This document shows positions 54,174-63,489 of a DNA stretch of 64,000 nucleotides, one piece after another. The DNA is from Fuscovulum ytuae (GTDB taxonomy: Bacteria; Pseudomonadota; Alphaproteobacteria; Rhodobacterales; Rhodobacteraceae). Under the pieces are notes generated by a model. It worked only from the letters and a program-made list of their open reading frames with translations. It was not told the DNA's origin and searched no databases. The stretch covers positions 868,001 through 932,000 of the forward strand of contig NZ_CP124535.1 of assembly GCF_029953595.1 (NCBI RefSeq), written 5' to 3'. The stretch's first letter is position 1. Each line of letters begins with the position of its first letter. The position numbers and the translations under genes are program-made.

Positions 54174-55349
54174 TCAATCCTGCACGCCCGACGCCTCTGC
54201 CTCACCCCGTTCCCGCTCAATCGCGCGCCAGCGGGCGACGTTTTCGTTATGCTCGGCCAGCGTGCGCGCAAAGGCATGCCCGCCCGTGCCATCGGCCACG
54301 AAGTAAAGGTAATCGCTCTCCTCCGGGTCCAGCGCCGCAGCGATGGACAACCGCCCCGGATTGGCAATCGGCGTCGGCGGCAGGCCGTCGATCACATAGG
54401 TGTTCCACGGCGTCTCCCGCCGCAGCTCGCTCTGCCGCAGCCCGCGCCCCAGCACACCCTCGCCCCGCGTCACCCCATAAATCACCGTCGGGTCCGTCTG
54501 CAGCCGCATCCCCTGCTCCAGCCGGTTCACAAAGACCGCCGACACGCGCCGCCGTTCCTCTGGCACGCTCGTTTCCTTTTCGATGATCGACGCCATGATC
54601 AACGCCTCTTCCGGCGTGTCATAGGGCAACCCCTCCACCCGGTTCGCCCAAAGCTCGGCCAAGGTCGCCGCCTGCCGCTCGGCCATCAGGGCCAACAAGG
54701 CCGCCCGATCCGCGCCCCGCGTCACCTCATAGCTGTCGGGCGCCAGCGTCCCTTCGGGTGGCACTTCGGCAATCTCGCCCGACATGAACTCTGCCCGCCG
54801 CAGCGCATCCACCACCTGCCAGCTTGTCACCCCTTCGGCCAGCGTCACCCGCCAGCGGATATCATCCGCCTCGGCCACCGCCACATATTCCGCAGGTGCC
54901 GCCTCGGTTGCCGGATCAAAGGCCACCACTTCCACATAGCGGTTCGTCGCCGGGTCCAACTGGCGCAGCACCACCTCGGCCCGCGCGACCGAGATGCGGA
55001 AATTCACCTCGCGCCCGCAGGTCGATTGCCCGCCCACCGTGATCGCCTCCAGAACCTGCGCCATGCTTGCCCCCGGCAGCACGAGGTAGGACCCGAATTT
55101 CAGATCATCCGCCTTGCCCGAATAATCCGCCCCGATGCGGAAGATGCGCGCATCGCTCACCGCGCCCTGCTCTTCCAAGGCGCGGCTGACGGCGGACAAG
55201 GAATCCCCCCGCTCCACCCGGAAACAGATCGCCTGCTCCAAAGGCCCCGGCCCGCCGAACTGCTCCCGCCCCCAGGCCAGCAGCCCCGCCGCCAGCACCA
55301 AGACAACGATGAACAGCGTCAGCGCATTCGACGCGATGGACCGCCACAT
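54174..55349 (-). CDS. mltG: Endolytic murein transglycosylase MltG
   Basis: 391 residues. One N-terminal membrane helix (ALTLFIVVLVLAAGLLAWG), a LysM-like subdomain and the YceG catalytic domain with Glu257 in SIIEKETSVPEERRRVSAVFVNRL, then PWNTYVIDGLPPTPIANPG and YFVADGTGGHAFARTLAEHN. It cleaves nascent glycan strands and sets their length. It shares its first base with the fabF stop (TGATG), a tight coupling seen in related genomes. Confidence 0.95.
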   Translation of the reverse strand: MWRSIASNALTLFIVVLVLAAGLLAWGREQFGGPGPLEQAICFRVERGDSLSAVSRALEEQGAVSDARIFRIGADYSGKADDLKFGSYLVLPGASMAQVLEAITVGGQSTCGREVNFRISVARAEVVLRQLDPATNRYVEVVAFDPATEAAPAEYVAVAEADDIRWRVTLAEGVTSWQVVDALRRAEFMSGEIAEVPPEGTLAPDSYEVTRGADRAALLALMAERQAATLAELWANRVEGLPYDTPEEALIMASIIEKETSVPEERRRVSAVFVNRLEQGMRLQTDPTVIYGVTRGEGVLGRGLRQSELRRETPWNTYVIDGLPPTPIANPGRLSIAAALDPEESDYLYFVADGTGGHAFARTLAEHNENVARWRAIERERGEAEASGVQD

Positions 55350-56611
55350 CAGCCCGCCACCCGCCCCAGCACAAGGCTGGCATTCGTCCCGCCAAAACCA
55401 AACGAGTTGGACAGCGCCACGTCGATCTTCCGCTTGACCGCCGCATTCGGCGCAAGGTCCAGCTTCGGCTGAACCGCCGGATTATCCAGATTGATCGTCG
55501 GCGGTGCCACCTGATCGCGGATCGCCAGCACGCAGAAAATCGCCTCCACCGCGCCCGCAGCCCCCAACAGATGCCCGATGCTCGACTTCGTCGAAGACAT
55601 CGTCGCCCCCGCCGCCGCATCGCCCAACAACCGCTCCACCGCGCCCAGTTCGATCGTATCCGCCATGGTGCTGGTGCCATGGGCGTTGATGTAATCCACC
55701 TGATCCGGCCGCAGCCCCGCCCGCTTCAACGCGGCAGACATCGACCGGAAGCCACCATCGCCATCCTCAGAGGGCGCGGTGATGTGATAGGCATCGCCCG
55801 ACAGGCCATAGCCCAGCACCTCGGCATAAATCTTCGCCCCGCGCGCCTTGGCATGTTCGTATTCCTCAAGGACGACAACCCCCGCCCCCTCGCCCATCAC
55901 GAACCCGTCGCGATCCGCATCATAGGGGCGCGATGCCTTGGTCGGGTCATCCGCCCGCTTCGTCGACAGCGCCTTGCAGGCATTGAACCCGGCAATCCCG
56001 ATCTCGCTGATCGGGCTTTCCGCCCCGCCTGCCACCATCACATCGGCATCGCCCCATTGGATCAGCCGCGCCGCATCCCCGATGGCATGCGCCCCGGTCG
56101 AACAGGCCGTCACCACCGCATGGTTCGGCCCCTTAAAGCCAAAGCGGATCGACACCTGCCCCGAAATCAGGTTGATCAGCGCGCCGGGAATAAAGAAGGG
56201 CGACACGCGCTTGGGCCCCTTCTCCTTGATCAGGACCGCCGTTTCCGCAATCGAGGTCAACCCCCCGATCCCCGACCCGATCATCACGCCCGTCCGCAAA
56301 CGGCCCTCTTCCTCCTCGGGCATCCAGCCCGAATCCCGCACCGCCTGCTCCGCCGCCGCCATCCCATACAGGATGAAATCATCCACCTTCCGGCGGTCTT
56401 TCGGCTCCATCCAGTCATCCGGATTAAAGGTGCCGTCCGTGCCATCGCCAAAAGGAATCTCGCAGGCATATTGCGTGACGACATTCGACGCATCAAAGCG
56501 CGTGATCGGCCCCGCACCCGACTTCCCGGCCAGCAAGCGGCTCCAGGTCTCTTCGACCCCGCAAGCCAAAGGCGTGACCATCCCCAGACCCGTGACTACG
56601 ACCCGACGCAT
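55349..56611 (-). CDS. fabF: Beta-ketoacyl-ACP synthase II
   Basis: 420 residues, full KAS II: nucleophile Cys170 (VVTACSTGAHAIGDA), His in NAHGTSTMADT, Lys/His in SSTKSSIGHLLGAAGAVE and the SNSFGFGGTNASLVLGR end. It extends acyl-ACP chains, including palmitoleoyl to vaccenoyl. The upstream frame from 56803 is rejected; ATG 56611 begins MRRVVVTGLG. Unlike many genomes, acpP is 1.1 kb upstream, with a GNAT gene on the other strand in between. Confidence 0.96.
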   Translation of the reverse strand: MRRVVVTGLGMVTPLACGVEETWSRLLAGKSGAGPITRFDASNVVTQYACEIPFGDGTDGTFNPDDWMEPKDRRKVDDFILYGMAAAEQAVRDSGWMPEEEEGRLRTGVMIGSGIGGLTSIAETAVLIKEKGPKRVSPFFIPGALINLISGQVSIRFGFKGPNHAVVTACSTGAHAIGDAARLIQWGDADVMVAGGAESPISEIGIAGFNACKALSTKRADDPTKASRPYDADRDGFVMGEGAGVVVLEEYEHAKARGAKIYAEVLGYGLSGDAYHITAPSEDGDGGFRSMSAALKRAGLRPDQVDYINAHGTSTMADTIELGAVERLLGDAAAGATMSSTKSSIGHLLGAAGAVEAIFCVLAIRDQVAPPTINLDNPAVQPKLDLAPNAAVKRKIDVALSNSFGFGGTNASLVLGRVAG

Positions 56612-56738
56612 GCCGCCCCTCCGCGCGATGAAAGCTTTCCGCAGGGGTGATACACGGGGGGGCAGGCCCGTGCAACACGGGCCCTCTCTTAGAAGGGGGT
56701 CGCTTGCCAAGTCCCGCCACCCCCGACAGACTGTTGCG

Positions 56739-57200
56739 ATGCCGATCCGCCCCGCCCGCCCTGATGAAGCTGCCGCCCTCACCGCGCTTGCCATCCGTTC
56801 CAAGGCGCATTGGGGCTATGATGCCACCTTCATGGCGCTTGCAGCGCCGCATCTGGCCATTCCCCCCGACCTTTTTGCTGCGGGCCGTGTCTGGGTCTCC
56901 CATGACGGCGACCCCCGCCCCCTCGGCGTGATGGCGCTAAGCTTACCCGATGCAACAGGCCTGATCGATCTCGCCCTCCTCTTCGTCGATCCCCCCGCGA
57001 TGGGCCAAGGCCACGGCACGGCGCTGTTGCAGCACGCACGCCTCACCGCAAGGGCCGAGGGCGCGCACCGCCTGCGCGTTCTGTCAGACCCCAACGCCGC
57101 CGCCTTCTACCGATCGCAAGGCGCGGTTCAGATCGGCACCGCCCCCTCCGACGCCATCCCCGGCCGCCGCCTCCCGCTGCTGGAGTGGAGGCTGTCCTAA
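56739..57200 (+). CDS. GNAT-family N-acetyltransferase
   Basis: 153 residues. Acetyl-CoA motif A is VDPPAMGQGHGTALLQHA (about 86-103); the C-terminal strand pair reads LRVLSDPNAAAFYRSQGAV. The N-terminus starts MPIRPARPDEAAAL, a usual GNAT opening. Acceptor substrate unknown. It is a plus-strand insertion between minus-strand fabF and acpP. Confidence 0.85.
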   Translation: MPIRPARPDEAAALTALAIRSKAHWGYDATFMALAAPHLAIPPDLFAAGRVWVSHDGDPRPLGVMALSLPDATGLIDLALLFVDPPAMGQGHGTALLQHARLTARAEGAHRLRVLSDPNAAAFYRSQGAVQIGTAPSDAIPGRRLPLLEWRLS

Positions 57201-57602
57201 AGCGGCACAGTCCCACACACCTTACCGTCGGCCGAATCCCACCCCGCCAAAAAGACCCGCCCGCGCCACACGTGGCACCCTTGCATCATCCGCGCATCAA
57301 CCGCCGCGCAGCATCAAGCTCACAACCCACGTCCCCCTGACACAGAAGGCCCTTTCGTCCCTTCCATCCGCCCCCCCCTGCATTTTCTGATTAAGGATAT
57401 CCGTGCGAAAGGCGCCCCACGCGTCATGACGGGCAGACAGCCCCCCGTCCCCGCCGCCATCCACGCCGCGCATCACCGCTCGAAAGAGCCGTTCACAATT
57501 CCCCGGTCGGCCTTACGCCAACCCATAACTTACACTTATGCATAACCCGCACTACCATAACGCGCACCACCCGCAGGTTATCCTTAACGCCCCGAAAACC
57601 CA

Positions 57603-57700
57603 CCGCGCGTGGCCACAGTTTGCGGCACAGAAGACGGCACAAAACAGGGCACAGTCCCTGTCCAGCCCCGCCCCCGGATTAACCTGCCGTCACAAGCGCT
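57603..57700. repeat. Third copy of the 20.8-kb repeat
   Basis: CCACAGTTTG, CGGCACA, CGGCACAAAACAGGGCACA and, further on, CGGATTAACCTGCC match CCACAGTTTGCTGCACA, CCGGCACAAAACAGGGCACA and GGGATTAACTCTGCC of the pair at 20788-21017 in the same order. It is diverged but recognisable. Confidence 0.65.
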
Positions 57701-57721
57701 TGCCAAGAGACGCAAAAGAAA

Positions 57722-57747
57722 ACGGGCACCCCTTGCGGGACGCCCGT
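57722..57747 (-). terminator. Terminator of acpP
   Basis: On the minus strand ACGGGCGTCCC, loop GCAA, GGGGTGCCCGT with one mismatch region, then TTTCTTTTGC. Confidence 0.75.
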
Positions 57748-57769
57748 CATAGCAGTCCTGATGCGTGGA

Positions 57770-58003
57770 TCAGGCGGCTTCCGAGATGAACTTCACCGCA
57801 TCGCCGAAGGTCTGGATGGTCTCGGCCGCGTCATCCGGGATCTCGATCCCGAACTCTTCCTCGAAAGCCATGACCAGCTCGACCGTATCAAGCGAATCCG
57901 CGCCCAGGTCATCGATGAACGAGGCGTTCTCGGTCACCTTGTCCTCTTCGACGCCCAGATGCTCGACGACGATCTTCTTCACGCGTGCAGCGATGTCGCT
58001 CAT
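57770..58003 (-). CDS. acpP: Acyl carrier protein
   Basis: 77 residues, the housekeeping ACP. Phosphopantetheine attaches to Ser37 in [27 protein letters not shown] gives a strong ribosome site. It shuttles acyl chains among FabD, FabG and FabF products encoded nearby. It has its own terminator 23 bases after the stop, and may also be transcribed from fabG. Confidence 0.97.
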   Translation of the reverse strand: MSDIAARVKKIVVEHLGVEEDKVTENASFIDDLGADSLDTVELVMAFEEEFGIEIPDDAAETIQTFGDAVKFISEAA

Positions 58004-58178
58004 GTCTCTTCCTCTTTTCCGTGGCGGGCGCGCCCGTCCCTTGTCCCTACCCCGAAGGGCACCTTCCCCGCCATTTCGGGCGGGTCGGCCGGGTTTCGCC
58101 CGGGCCTTTCGCCGCGCCTATACCAAGGGCGTTCCCGCAAGGCAAACGCTTTCCATGGCGCTTTGGCGCGCACGATCC

Positions 58179-58916
58179 TTAGACCATGTCCATCCCGCCA
58201 TTCACATGCAAGGTGGCACCGGTCACATAGGCCGCTTCCTGCGATGCCAGATACAGCACCGCCGCCGCAATCTCTTCCGGAGCGCCCATCCGCCCCGCCG
58301 GCACGGCGGTCAGGATACGCGCCTTTTGCTCTTCGTTCAGCTTGTCGGTCATGGCTGTGGCGATGAAGCCCGGTGCCACCACGTTCACGGTGATCCCCCG
58401 GCTCGCCACTTCTGCGGCCAGCGATTTCGACAGGCCCAGAAGACCGGCCTTGGCCGCCGAATAATTGACCTGCCCGCCATTCCCGGTGGTGCCGACCACC
58501 GACCCGATATTCACGATCCGCCCCCAGCGGGCCTTCATCATCCCCCGCACGGCGGCCCGGCACAGCCGGAAGGTCGCGGTCAGGTTCACGTCCAGAACGC
58601 TCGCCCAATCCTCGTCCGACATCCGCATCACAAGGCCATCCCGCGTGATTCCGGCATTGTTTACAAGGACATCCACTGACCCCATCGCCTCGGCGGCCCG
58701 CTTCACCAAACCCTCGACCTCTTCCGCGACCGACAGGTTGCACGGCAGGACATGCGCACGGCTCCCCAGTTCGGCGGCCAGCGCCTCCAAGGGCTCCACC
58801 CGTGTGCCAGAAAGCCCGACCGTGGCGCCGGCTGCGTGCAGCGCCCGCGCGATCTCGGCCCCGATCCCCCCCGAAGCGCCGGTGACCAGCGCCGCCTTCC
58901 CCGTCAGATCGAACAT
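58179..58916 (-). CDS. fabG: 3-oxoacyl-ACP reductase
   Basis: 245 residues, short-chain dehydrogenase. NADPH motif TGASGGIG (about 11-18), NNAGITRDGLVMRM, catalytic Ser in GSVVGTTGNGGQVNYSAAKAG with Tyr-xxx-Lys, and the C-terminal LHVNGGMDMV ending typical of FabG. It reduces 3-ketoacyl-ACP. ATG 58916 was chosen over the Arg-rich upstream frame. 175 bp separate it from acpP. Confidence 0.96.
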   Translation of the reverse strand: MFDLTGKAALVTGASGGIGAEIARALHAAGATVGLSGTRVEPLEALAAELGSRAHVLPCNLSVAEEVEGLVKRAAEAMGSVDVLVNNAGITRDGLVMRMSDEDWASVLDVNLTATFRLCRAAVRGMMKARWGRIVNIGSVVGTTGNGGQVNYSAAKAGLLGLSKSLAAEVASRGITVNVVAPGFIATAMTDKLNEEQKARILTAVPAGRMGAPEEIAAAVLYLASQEAAYVTGATLHVNGGMDMV

Positions 58917-58980
58917 CGTCCGCCCTCTCACCAAATTCCCGCGCGCTCTCCTAGCAGCATCCCGCCCGCCGCGCCACCCG

Positions 58981-59454
58981 TCACGCCCGCCCCGCCAACA
59001 TGGCGCGCGCCTCCGCCTCTTCCGCCGCCACATGCCCTGCTGCCTCTGCGGCAAAGGCCGCATCCGTTACGGCAACCAGACGGAATTCCTCCCACCACAG
59101 CGCCATCTCCGGCGTATAGAAACCCGCCTTGCGGAAATATGCCTCATGCGCCGCCTGCCAGAAGGCCAGCGATCCATCGCCCTCGCCCTCCAGCGCGGCG
59201 AAATCCGCATCAACCTCGTCAAACCGCCGCCGCCCGACAGCCACCGTCTCGATCACCGCCACGGCCCGCCCGCCGGCCATCACCGCCCAGCGCATCCCCG
59301 GTTCGGTCGGGTTCTCTTCCCGTCCATCCCAGACCGTCGCGCGCTTGCGCCCCGCAATCACCAGCGCCGCCAGCCGCTCCTGCATCCCCTCGGACCCAAA
59401 GGCAAGGCAAGGCAATACCCCGAACCCCTCGACCTCAACGCTGTCGCCATCCAT
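58981..59454 (-). CDS. ASCH-domain protein
   Basis: 157 residues. The pattern LAALVIAGRKRATVWDGREENP, MRWAVMAGGRAVAVIETV, RRFDEVDADFAALEGEGDGSLAFWQAAHEAYF is that of the ASCH domain, a PUA-like fold. Some members are N4-acetylcytidine amidohydrolases, others RNA-binding. GGAGG lies 6 bases before ATG 59454. It sits between fabD and fabG on the same strand with no metabolic link I can see. Confidence 0.85.
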   Translation of the reverse strand: MDGDSVEVEGFGVLPCLAFGSEGMQERLAALVIAGRKRATVWDGREENPTEPGMRWAVMAGGRAVAVIETVAVGRRRFDEVDADFAALEGEGDGSLAFWQAAHEAYFRKAGFYTPEMALWWEEFRLVAVTDAAFAAEAAGHVAAEEAEARAMLAGRA

Positions 59455-59468
59455 GTTCTGCCTCCAAA

Positions 59469-59580
59469 TTTCCCGCAGGGAAAAGCGCCGCCCCTTCGCG
59501 TCGCCGCGGGGGCCGCGCAGGCCCCCGGACCCGAGCCGGAGCGCATGCAAAGGCGAAAGGATAGGCGTGCCGCGGCACGC
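59469..59580. repeat. Cluster of three hairpins between the ASCH gene and fabD
   Basis: TTTCCC-GCA-GGGAAA (59469-59483), GGGGGCC-GCGCA-GGCCCCC (59508-59526) and the 16-bp palindrome GCGTGCCGCGGCACGC (59565-59580) fill almost the whole gap. No U tract follows any of them. Confidence 0.6.
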
Positions 59581-59600
59581 GGCTCCGCTTTGCAGCCCGA

Positions 59601-60536
59601 TCAGCCCTTCACCGCCGCCACATCCTCAGGCGTGCCCACCGCGCGCAAGGTGACCTCACCCGAAACGATCCGCTTGATCATCCCAGACAGCGCCTTCCCC
59701 GCGCCAATCTCCCAGAATTCACCGACCCCCGCGCCTTCCATCCAGATCACGGATTCGCGCCAACGCACCGATCCCGTCACCTGCGCGACCAACAGATCGC
59801 GGATGCGGTCCGGTTCCGTCACCGCCTCGGCCCGCACATTCACCACCACCGGCACCGCAGGCTTTTCGACCACCACAGCGGCCAGCGCCTCGGCCATCAC
59901 CCGCGCCGCAGGCTGCATCAGCGCGCAATGGAAAGGCGCGCTCACCGGCAGCAGCAGCGCCCGTTTCGCCCCCTTGGCCTTGGCGATCTCCACTGCCCGC
60001 TCCACCGCCGCCTTATGGCCCGAAACCACAACCTGCGCGGGGTCATTGTCATTGGCCGCCTGACAAACCTCGCCCTGCGCGGCCTCTGCCGCCACCGCCA
60101 CCGCCGCCTCGAAATCAAGGCCAAGCAGCGCCGCCATCGCCCCCACGCCCACCGGCACCGCCTCTTGCATCGCGCGCCCCCTGATGCGCAACAGCCGCGC
60201 CGTGTCCGAAAGGCTCAACGCCCCCGCCGCGCACAACGCCGAATATTCCCCAAGGCTGTGGCCGGCGACAAAGGCCGCATGCGACGCCACCGTGATCCCT
60301 TCCGCCTCCAGTGCCCGCAGCGCCGCGATCGAGGTGGCCATCAGCGCAGGCTGGGCATTCTGCGTCAGCGTCAATTCGGCAATATCGCCCTCCCAGATCA
60401 GCGCTGAAAGCTTTTCGCCCAGCGCCGCATCCACCTCGTCAAAGACGGCCCGCGCCGCAGGATAGGCCTCGGCCAAGGCCCGCCCCATCCCGATGGTCTG
60501 CGCCCCCTGCCCCGGAAACACGAATGCACGGCTCAT
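59601..60536 (-). CDS. fabD: Malonyl-CoA:ACP transacylase
   Basis: 311 residues. Nucleophile Ser93 in GHSLGEYSAL, FPGQGAQ at the N-terminus, and His in VSAPFHCALMQPA. It loads malonate onto ACP for fatty acid synthesis. First gene of the minus-strand fab group; divergent from the chemotaxis transducer, with a 209-bp gap that should carry both promoters. Confidence 0.96.
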   Translation of the reverse strand: MSRAFVFPGQGAQTIGMGRALAEAYPAARAVFDEVDAALGEKLSALIWEGDIAELTLTQNAQPALMATSIAALRALEAEGITVASHAAFVAGHSLGEYSALCAAGALSLSDTARLLRIRGRAMQEAVPVGVGAMAALLGLDFEAAVAVAAEAAQGEVCQAANDNDPAQVVVSGHKAAVERAVEIAKAKGAKRALLLPVSAPFHCALMQPAARVMAEALAAVVVEKPAVPVVVNVRAEAVTEPDRIRDLLVAQVTGSVRWRESVIWMEGAGVGEFWEIGAGKALSGMIKRIVSGEVTLRAVGTPEDVAAVKG

Positions 60537-60745
60537 CGCCCGCCCTCCCTGATCGTTCGGCCCACCCGGCCCCCGGCCCGCTTACCCAAAGCGCCCCGTC
60601 GGTGCAATAACTGCGGAGCGGCCCAAAGCTGGCACAATCTCTGCAGGCATCTCAACCAACGGTAAATCAAATGCCGCTATCGTCGTTATGAGCATTGACG
60701 GCCGGGCCCAACAGTCGGCCGCCCTCCAGCCCATGTAAGGTTACC

Positions 60746-62233
60746 ATGAAAGACGTGTCCAACGCCGAAATGCCGCTTGAAGCAGAGCATGGCTCCCTCC
60801 CTGTCACAGTGCCCCCAGAAACGCATCTTCAGTCCAAATCCGGCCCGGGCGGCGGTTTGGAAATCGCCGTCATCAAGGATATCGCGGTCGAAGTGGGGAC
60901 GCTCTCCGTCTCGCTCGCCGATGTGTCAGGCGCGGTCGACGATGTCGACAAACTTATGCATAGCCAGGTGGAAACCCTGCGCGACCTGCGCGGCCTGTCG
61001 GAATCTCTGGCCCGCGGCAATGACGCCATCCGCGATGCCGCCCGCAGCGCGCTTGCCGCCACGGTTGAGGCGCGCAATACCGTCGCCTCCGGTCAAACAC
61101 GCATTGACGCAGCCCTCACCGATGTCACCGCACTTGCCAATCAGGTGGCCCTTTTCGGCGAAAGGATCGAGGCGCTTACCACCGCACTGACCAAGGTCGC
61201 CCGCGCCGCTGGCGATATCGACGCCATCGCCCGCACCACCAACCTCCTCGCCCTCAACGCCTCGATCGAGGCGGCGCGTGCCGGTGCCGCCGGACGCGGC
61301 TTCATGGTCGTCGCGCAAGAGGTCAAACAGCTTTCCGGTCGCACGCAAGAGGCCACGCGGACAATCGAAGGCAACCTTGCCGACCTGACCCGCGAAATCA
61401 CCGCCTTCGCCGACTCCGGTCGCGCCGCCGCTGACCGCGCCGCCAAGGTCCGGCGCGAGGCGGATCATGTCTCGCGCGTGATGACCGATATTGACGCAGC
61501 CGTCCTCGCCATCGCCGACCGTCAGGATCAGATCACCGAAACGACCGAAACCGCCACTGGCCTTGTTGCCGCGACCGAAGATGGGTTCCATGGCATCGGC
61601 GCAGGCGTGACGCAGGCCGCAGGCCGCCTATCCGCCGCCAAGGGCAGCCTTGGCGACCTCGTCAATGCCAGCGAACGCCTGGTGTCATCGACCGCGCGCC
61701 TAGGCGTGGAAACCGTGGACACACCATATATCGAGGCCGTTCGCAGCGCCGCCGCCGAAATCTCCGCCACCTTCACGGCCGAGGTTGAGGCAGGCCGTGT
61801 CTCCCTCCGCGATCTTTTCGATCACGGCTATCGCCCCATCCCCGGCACCGATCCCGCGCAGATCATGGCCGCCTTCACCCCGGTGACCGACCGACTGCTT
61901 CCCGCGATTCAAGAACCGCTGCTGAACCTCTCCCCGGCCGTCGTCTTTTGCGCGGCGGTGGATGTGAATGGCTACCTGCCCACCCATAACCGCAAATTCT
62001 CGCAACCGCAGCGCGCGGGCGACCCCACATGGAACGCTGCCAATTGCCGCAACCGCCGGATCTTTAACGATCGCGTGGGTCTTGCCGCAGGCCGCAACAC
62101 CAAACCCTTCCTGCTCCAATCCTACCGCCGCGACATGGGCGGCGGCACCTTTGCCCTGATGAAGGATGTCTCGGCCCCGATCTTCGTGCAGGGCCGCCAC
62201 TGGGGCGGCCTGCGGCTGGCCTATCGCGTCTGA
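60746..62233 (+). CDS. Soluble methyl-accepting chemotaxis protein with C-terminal sensor region
   Basis: 495 residues with no membrane segment. The signalling hairpin tip reads [37 protein letters not shown] (about 161-197), the part that binds CheA/CheW. Unusually the sensor region follows it: about 385-495, with [38 protein letters not shown] and [12 protein letters not shown], resembling a Cache/PAS-like fold. Cytoplasmic transducers are known in Rhodobacter, where they sit in a separate cluster. TAAGG precedes ATG 60746. No che genes are adjacent. Confidence 0.85.
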   Translation: MKDVSNAEMPLEAEHGSLPVTVPPETHLQSKSGPGGGLEIAVIKDIAVEVGTLSVSLADVSGAVDDVDKLMHSQVETLRDLRGLSESLARGNDAIRDAARSALAATVEARNTVASGQTRIDAALTDVTALANQVALFGERIEALTTALTKVARAAGDIDAIARTTNLLALNASIEAARAGAAGRGFMVVAQEVKQLSGRTQEATRTIEGNLADLTREITAFADSGRAAADRAAKVRREADHVSRVMTDIDAAVLAIADRQDQITETTETATGLVAATEDGFHGIGAGVTQAAGRLSAAKGSLGDLVNASERLVSSTARLGVETVDTPYIEAVRSAAAEISATFTAEVEAGRVSLRDLFDHGYRPIPGTDPAQIMAAFTPVTDRLLPAIQEPLLNLSPAVVFCAAVDVNGYLPTHNRKFSQPQRAGDPTWNAANCRNRRIFNDRVGLAAGRNTKPFLLQSYRRDMGGGTFALMKDVSAPIFVQGRHWGGLRLAYRV

Positions 62234-62320
62234 CGTCGGATCACGGGGGGGCGCATCCCAGTACCGTCCCCCCCCTTTCGCCCTCTTGCCGCCTTCCCCC
62301 CGCCATGCCACACCGACAAC

Positions 62321-62752
62321 ATGGCCCTGCACCATCACCCCCGCCTGCGCCGCGTGATCTACGCCACCAGCTTCGAAGCCGGCGGCGTGCTGCTCTCCAC
62401 AATCCTCCTGCTCCTGATGGCAGAAACCACTGCGGGCAGCAGCCTCGTCTTCTCCGTCCTTGCTTCCACCGTCGCCATGCTTTGGAACGTCACCTTCAAC
62501 GCGGGGTTTGAGGCATGGGAAGCCCGCCAATCCGTCAAAGGCCGCAGCCTTGCCCGCCGCACGGCGCATGCCCTCCTCTTCGAGGCAGGGCTTGTCCTCT
62601 TCTTGCTGCCTCTCACGATGTGGTGGTTCTCCGTCACCCTCCTTCAGGCCCTGTCTTACGAAGCCGCCCTCATCATCGCCTTCCTGATCTACACTTGGGC
62701 CTTCACATGGGTCTTCGACCGCCTCTTCGGCCTGCCCGCCTCCGCGCGCTAG
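62321..62752 (+). CDS. PACE-family (AceI-like) efflux protein
   Basis: 143 residues, four membrane helices in two repeats: RRVIYATSFEAGGVLLSTILLLLM, VAMLWNVTFNAGFEAWEARQ, RTAHALLFEAGLVLFLLPLTMWW and IIAFLIYTWAFTWVFDRLFG. The repeated FEAG and the NxxFNxxFE-type motif define the proteobacterial antimicrobial compound efflux family, whose founder AceI exports chlorhexidine with protons via a helix-1 glutamate. The natural substrate is likely a polyamine-like compound (known for some members). Confidence 0.85.
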   Translation: MALHHHPRLRRVIYATSFEAGGVLLSTILLLLMAETTAGSSLVFSVLASTVAMLWNVTFNAGFEAWEARQSVKGRSLARRTAHALLFEAGLVLFLLPLTMWWFSVTLLQALSYEAALIIAFLIYTWAFTWVFDRLFGLPASAR

Positions 62753-62804
62753 GCCGTTTTCCGACATGTGACCACCACGAAGGCCGGTAAAGATTTCGCG
62801 CCTC

Positions 62805-62865
62805 GCGGGCAGCGCCCGCAAAATTCTGTGTCAGAATTTTCCGCGATTTCTGCGCCAGAAATCGC
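62805..62865. repeat. Three consecutive perfect hairpins with 3-base loops
   Basis: GCGGGC-AGC-GCCCGC (62805-62819), AAAATTCTG-TGT-CAGAATTTT (62820-62840) and GCGATTTCTG-CGC-CAGAAATCGC (62843-62865) follow one another almost without a gap. The second and third share TTCTG-N3-CAGAA. Located between the PACE gene and the rpsF promoter. Confidence 0.85.
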
Positions 62866-62888
62866 CCGCCCCACTCCCCCGCGAACCC

Positions 62889-62916
62889 TTGCACTCCTGC
62901 GCCCTTTCTGTATAAG
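62889..62916 (+). promoter_or_regulatory. Promoter of the rpsF-rpsR-rplI operon
   Basis: TTGCAC (62889-62894), 16 bp, TATAAG (62911-62916), about 110 bases before rpsF; the leader could hold S6:S18 autoregulation. Confidence 0.55.
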
Positions 62917-63025
62917 GCCGCATCCTTTCCGCATTCACACGAACCGGCGCAGCCTCTCGTGGACGGGCAGCGGAAAGGCCAAACGCCCGCCCTATGAAAT
63001 GCGCCTTGTCAGAACTGGAGTGCAC

Positions 63026-63463
63026 ATGGCTCTTTACGAGCATGTCTTCATCGCGCGCCAAGACCTTTCCAACGCGCAGGCCGAAGGCCTTATCGAACAT
63101 TTCTCCACGGTTCTCGCAGACAATGGCGGCAAGGTCGTCGAGTCGGAGTACTGGGGCGTCAAGACGATGGCCTACAAGATCAACAAGAACCGCAAGGGCC
63201 ATTACGCTTTCCTGCGTTCCGATGCCCCCTCTGCCGCCGTGCAAGAGATGGAGCGTCTGATGCGCCTGCATGACGATGTCATGCGCGTGCTGACCATCAA
63301 GGTCGAAAAGCACAGCGAAGGCCCCTCGGTCCAAATGCAAAAGCGTGACGACCGCGACCGTGGCGAACGGTCCGAAGGCGGCTTTGGCGGTGGCGAACGC
63401 CGCGAACGCAGCTTCGGCGACCGTCCGGAACGCACGGGCGACCGTGGCGGCTTCCGTCGTTGA
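63026..63463 (+). CDS. rpsF: 30S ribosomal protein S6
   Basis: 145 residues. The S6 core ([49 protein letters not shown]) ends near residue 105, followed by a charged Gly/Arg tail ([22 protein letters not shown]...). S6 pairs with S18 on the platform of the small subunit. ATG 63026 follows GGAG; the longer frame from 62768 covers the hairpins and promoter and is rejected. Confidence 0.97.
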   Translation: MALYEHVFIARQDLSNAQAEGLIEHFSTVLADNGGKVVESEYWGVKTMAYKINKNRKGHYAFLRSDAPSAAVQEMERLMRLHDDVMRVLTIKVEKHSEGPSVQMQKRDDRDRGERSEGGFGGGERRERSFGDRPERTGDRGGFRR

Positions 63464-63489
63464 TCAGGCCCAGGAAAGGACCATAAACC

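Larger units (their letters stand above)
57201..57769. other. Long intergenic region with a diverged repeat copy
   Basis: 569 bases between the GNAT gene and acpP. I find no convincing gene; short frames here are low quality. Contents: an AT-richer patch around 57500-57560, the third copy of the repeat at about 57603-57700, and the acpP terminator at 57722-57747. Confidence 0.55.

Noticed and set aside
57538-57789. 83-codon plus-strand frame before acpP
   Set aside because: Covers the diverged repeat and the acpP terminator, no ribosome site.
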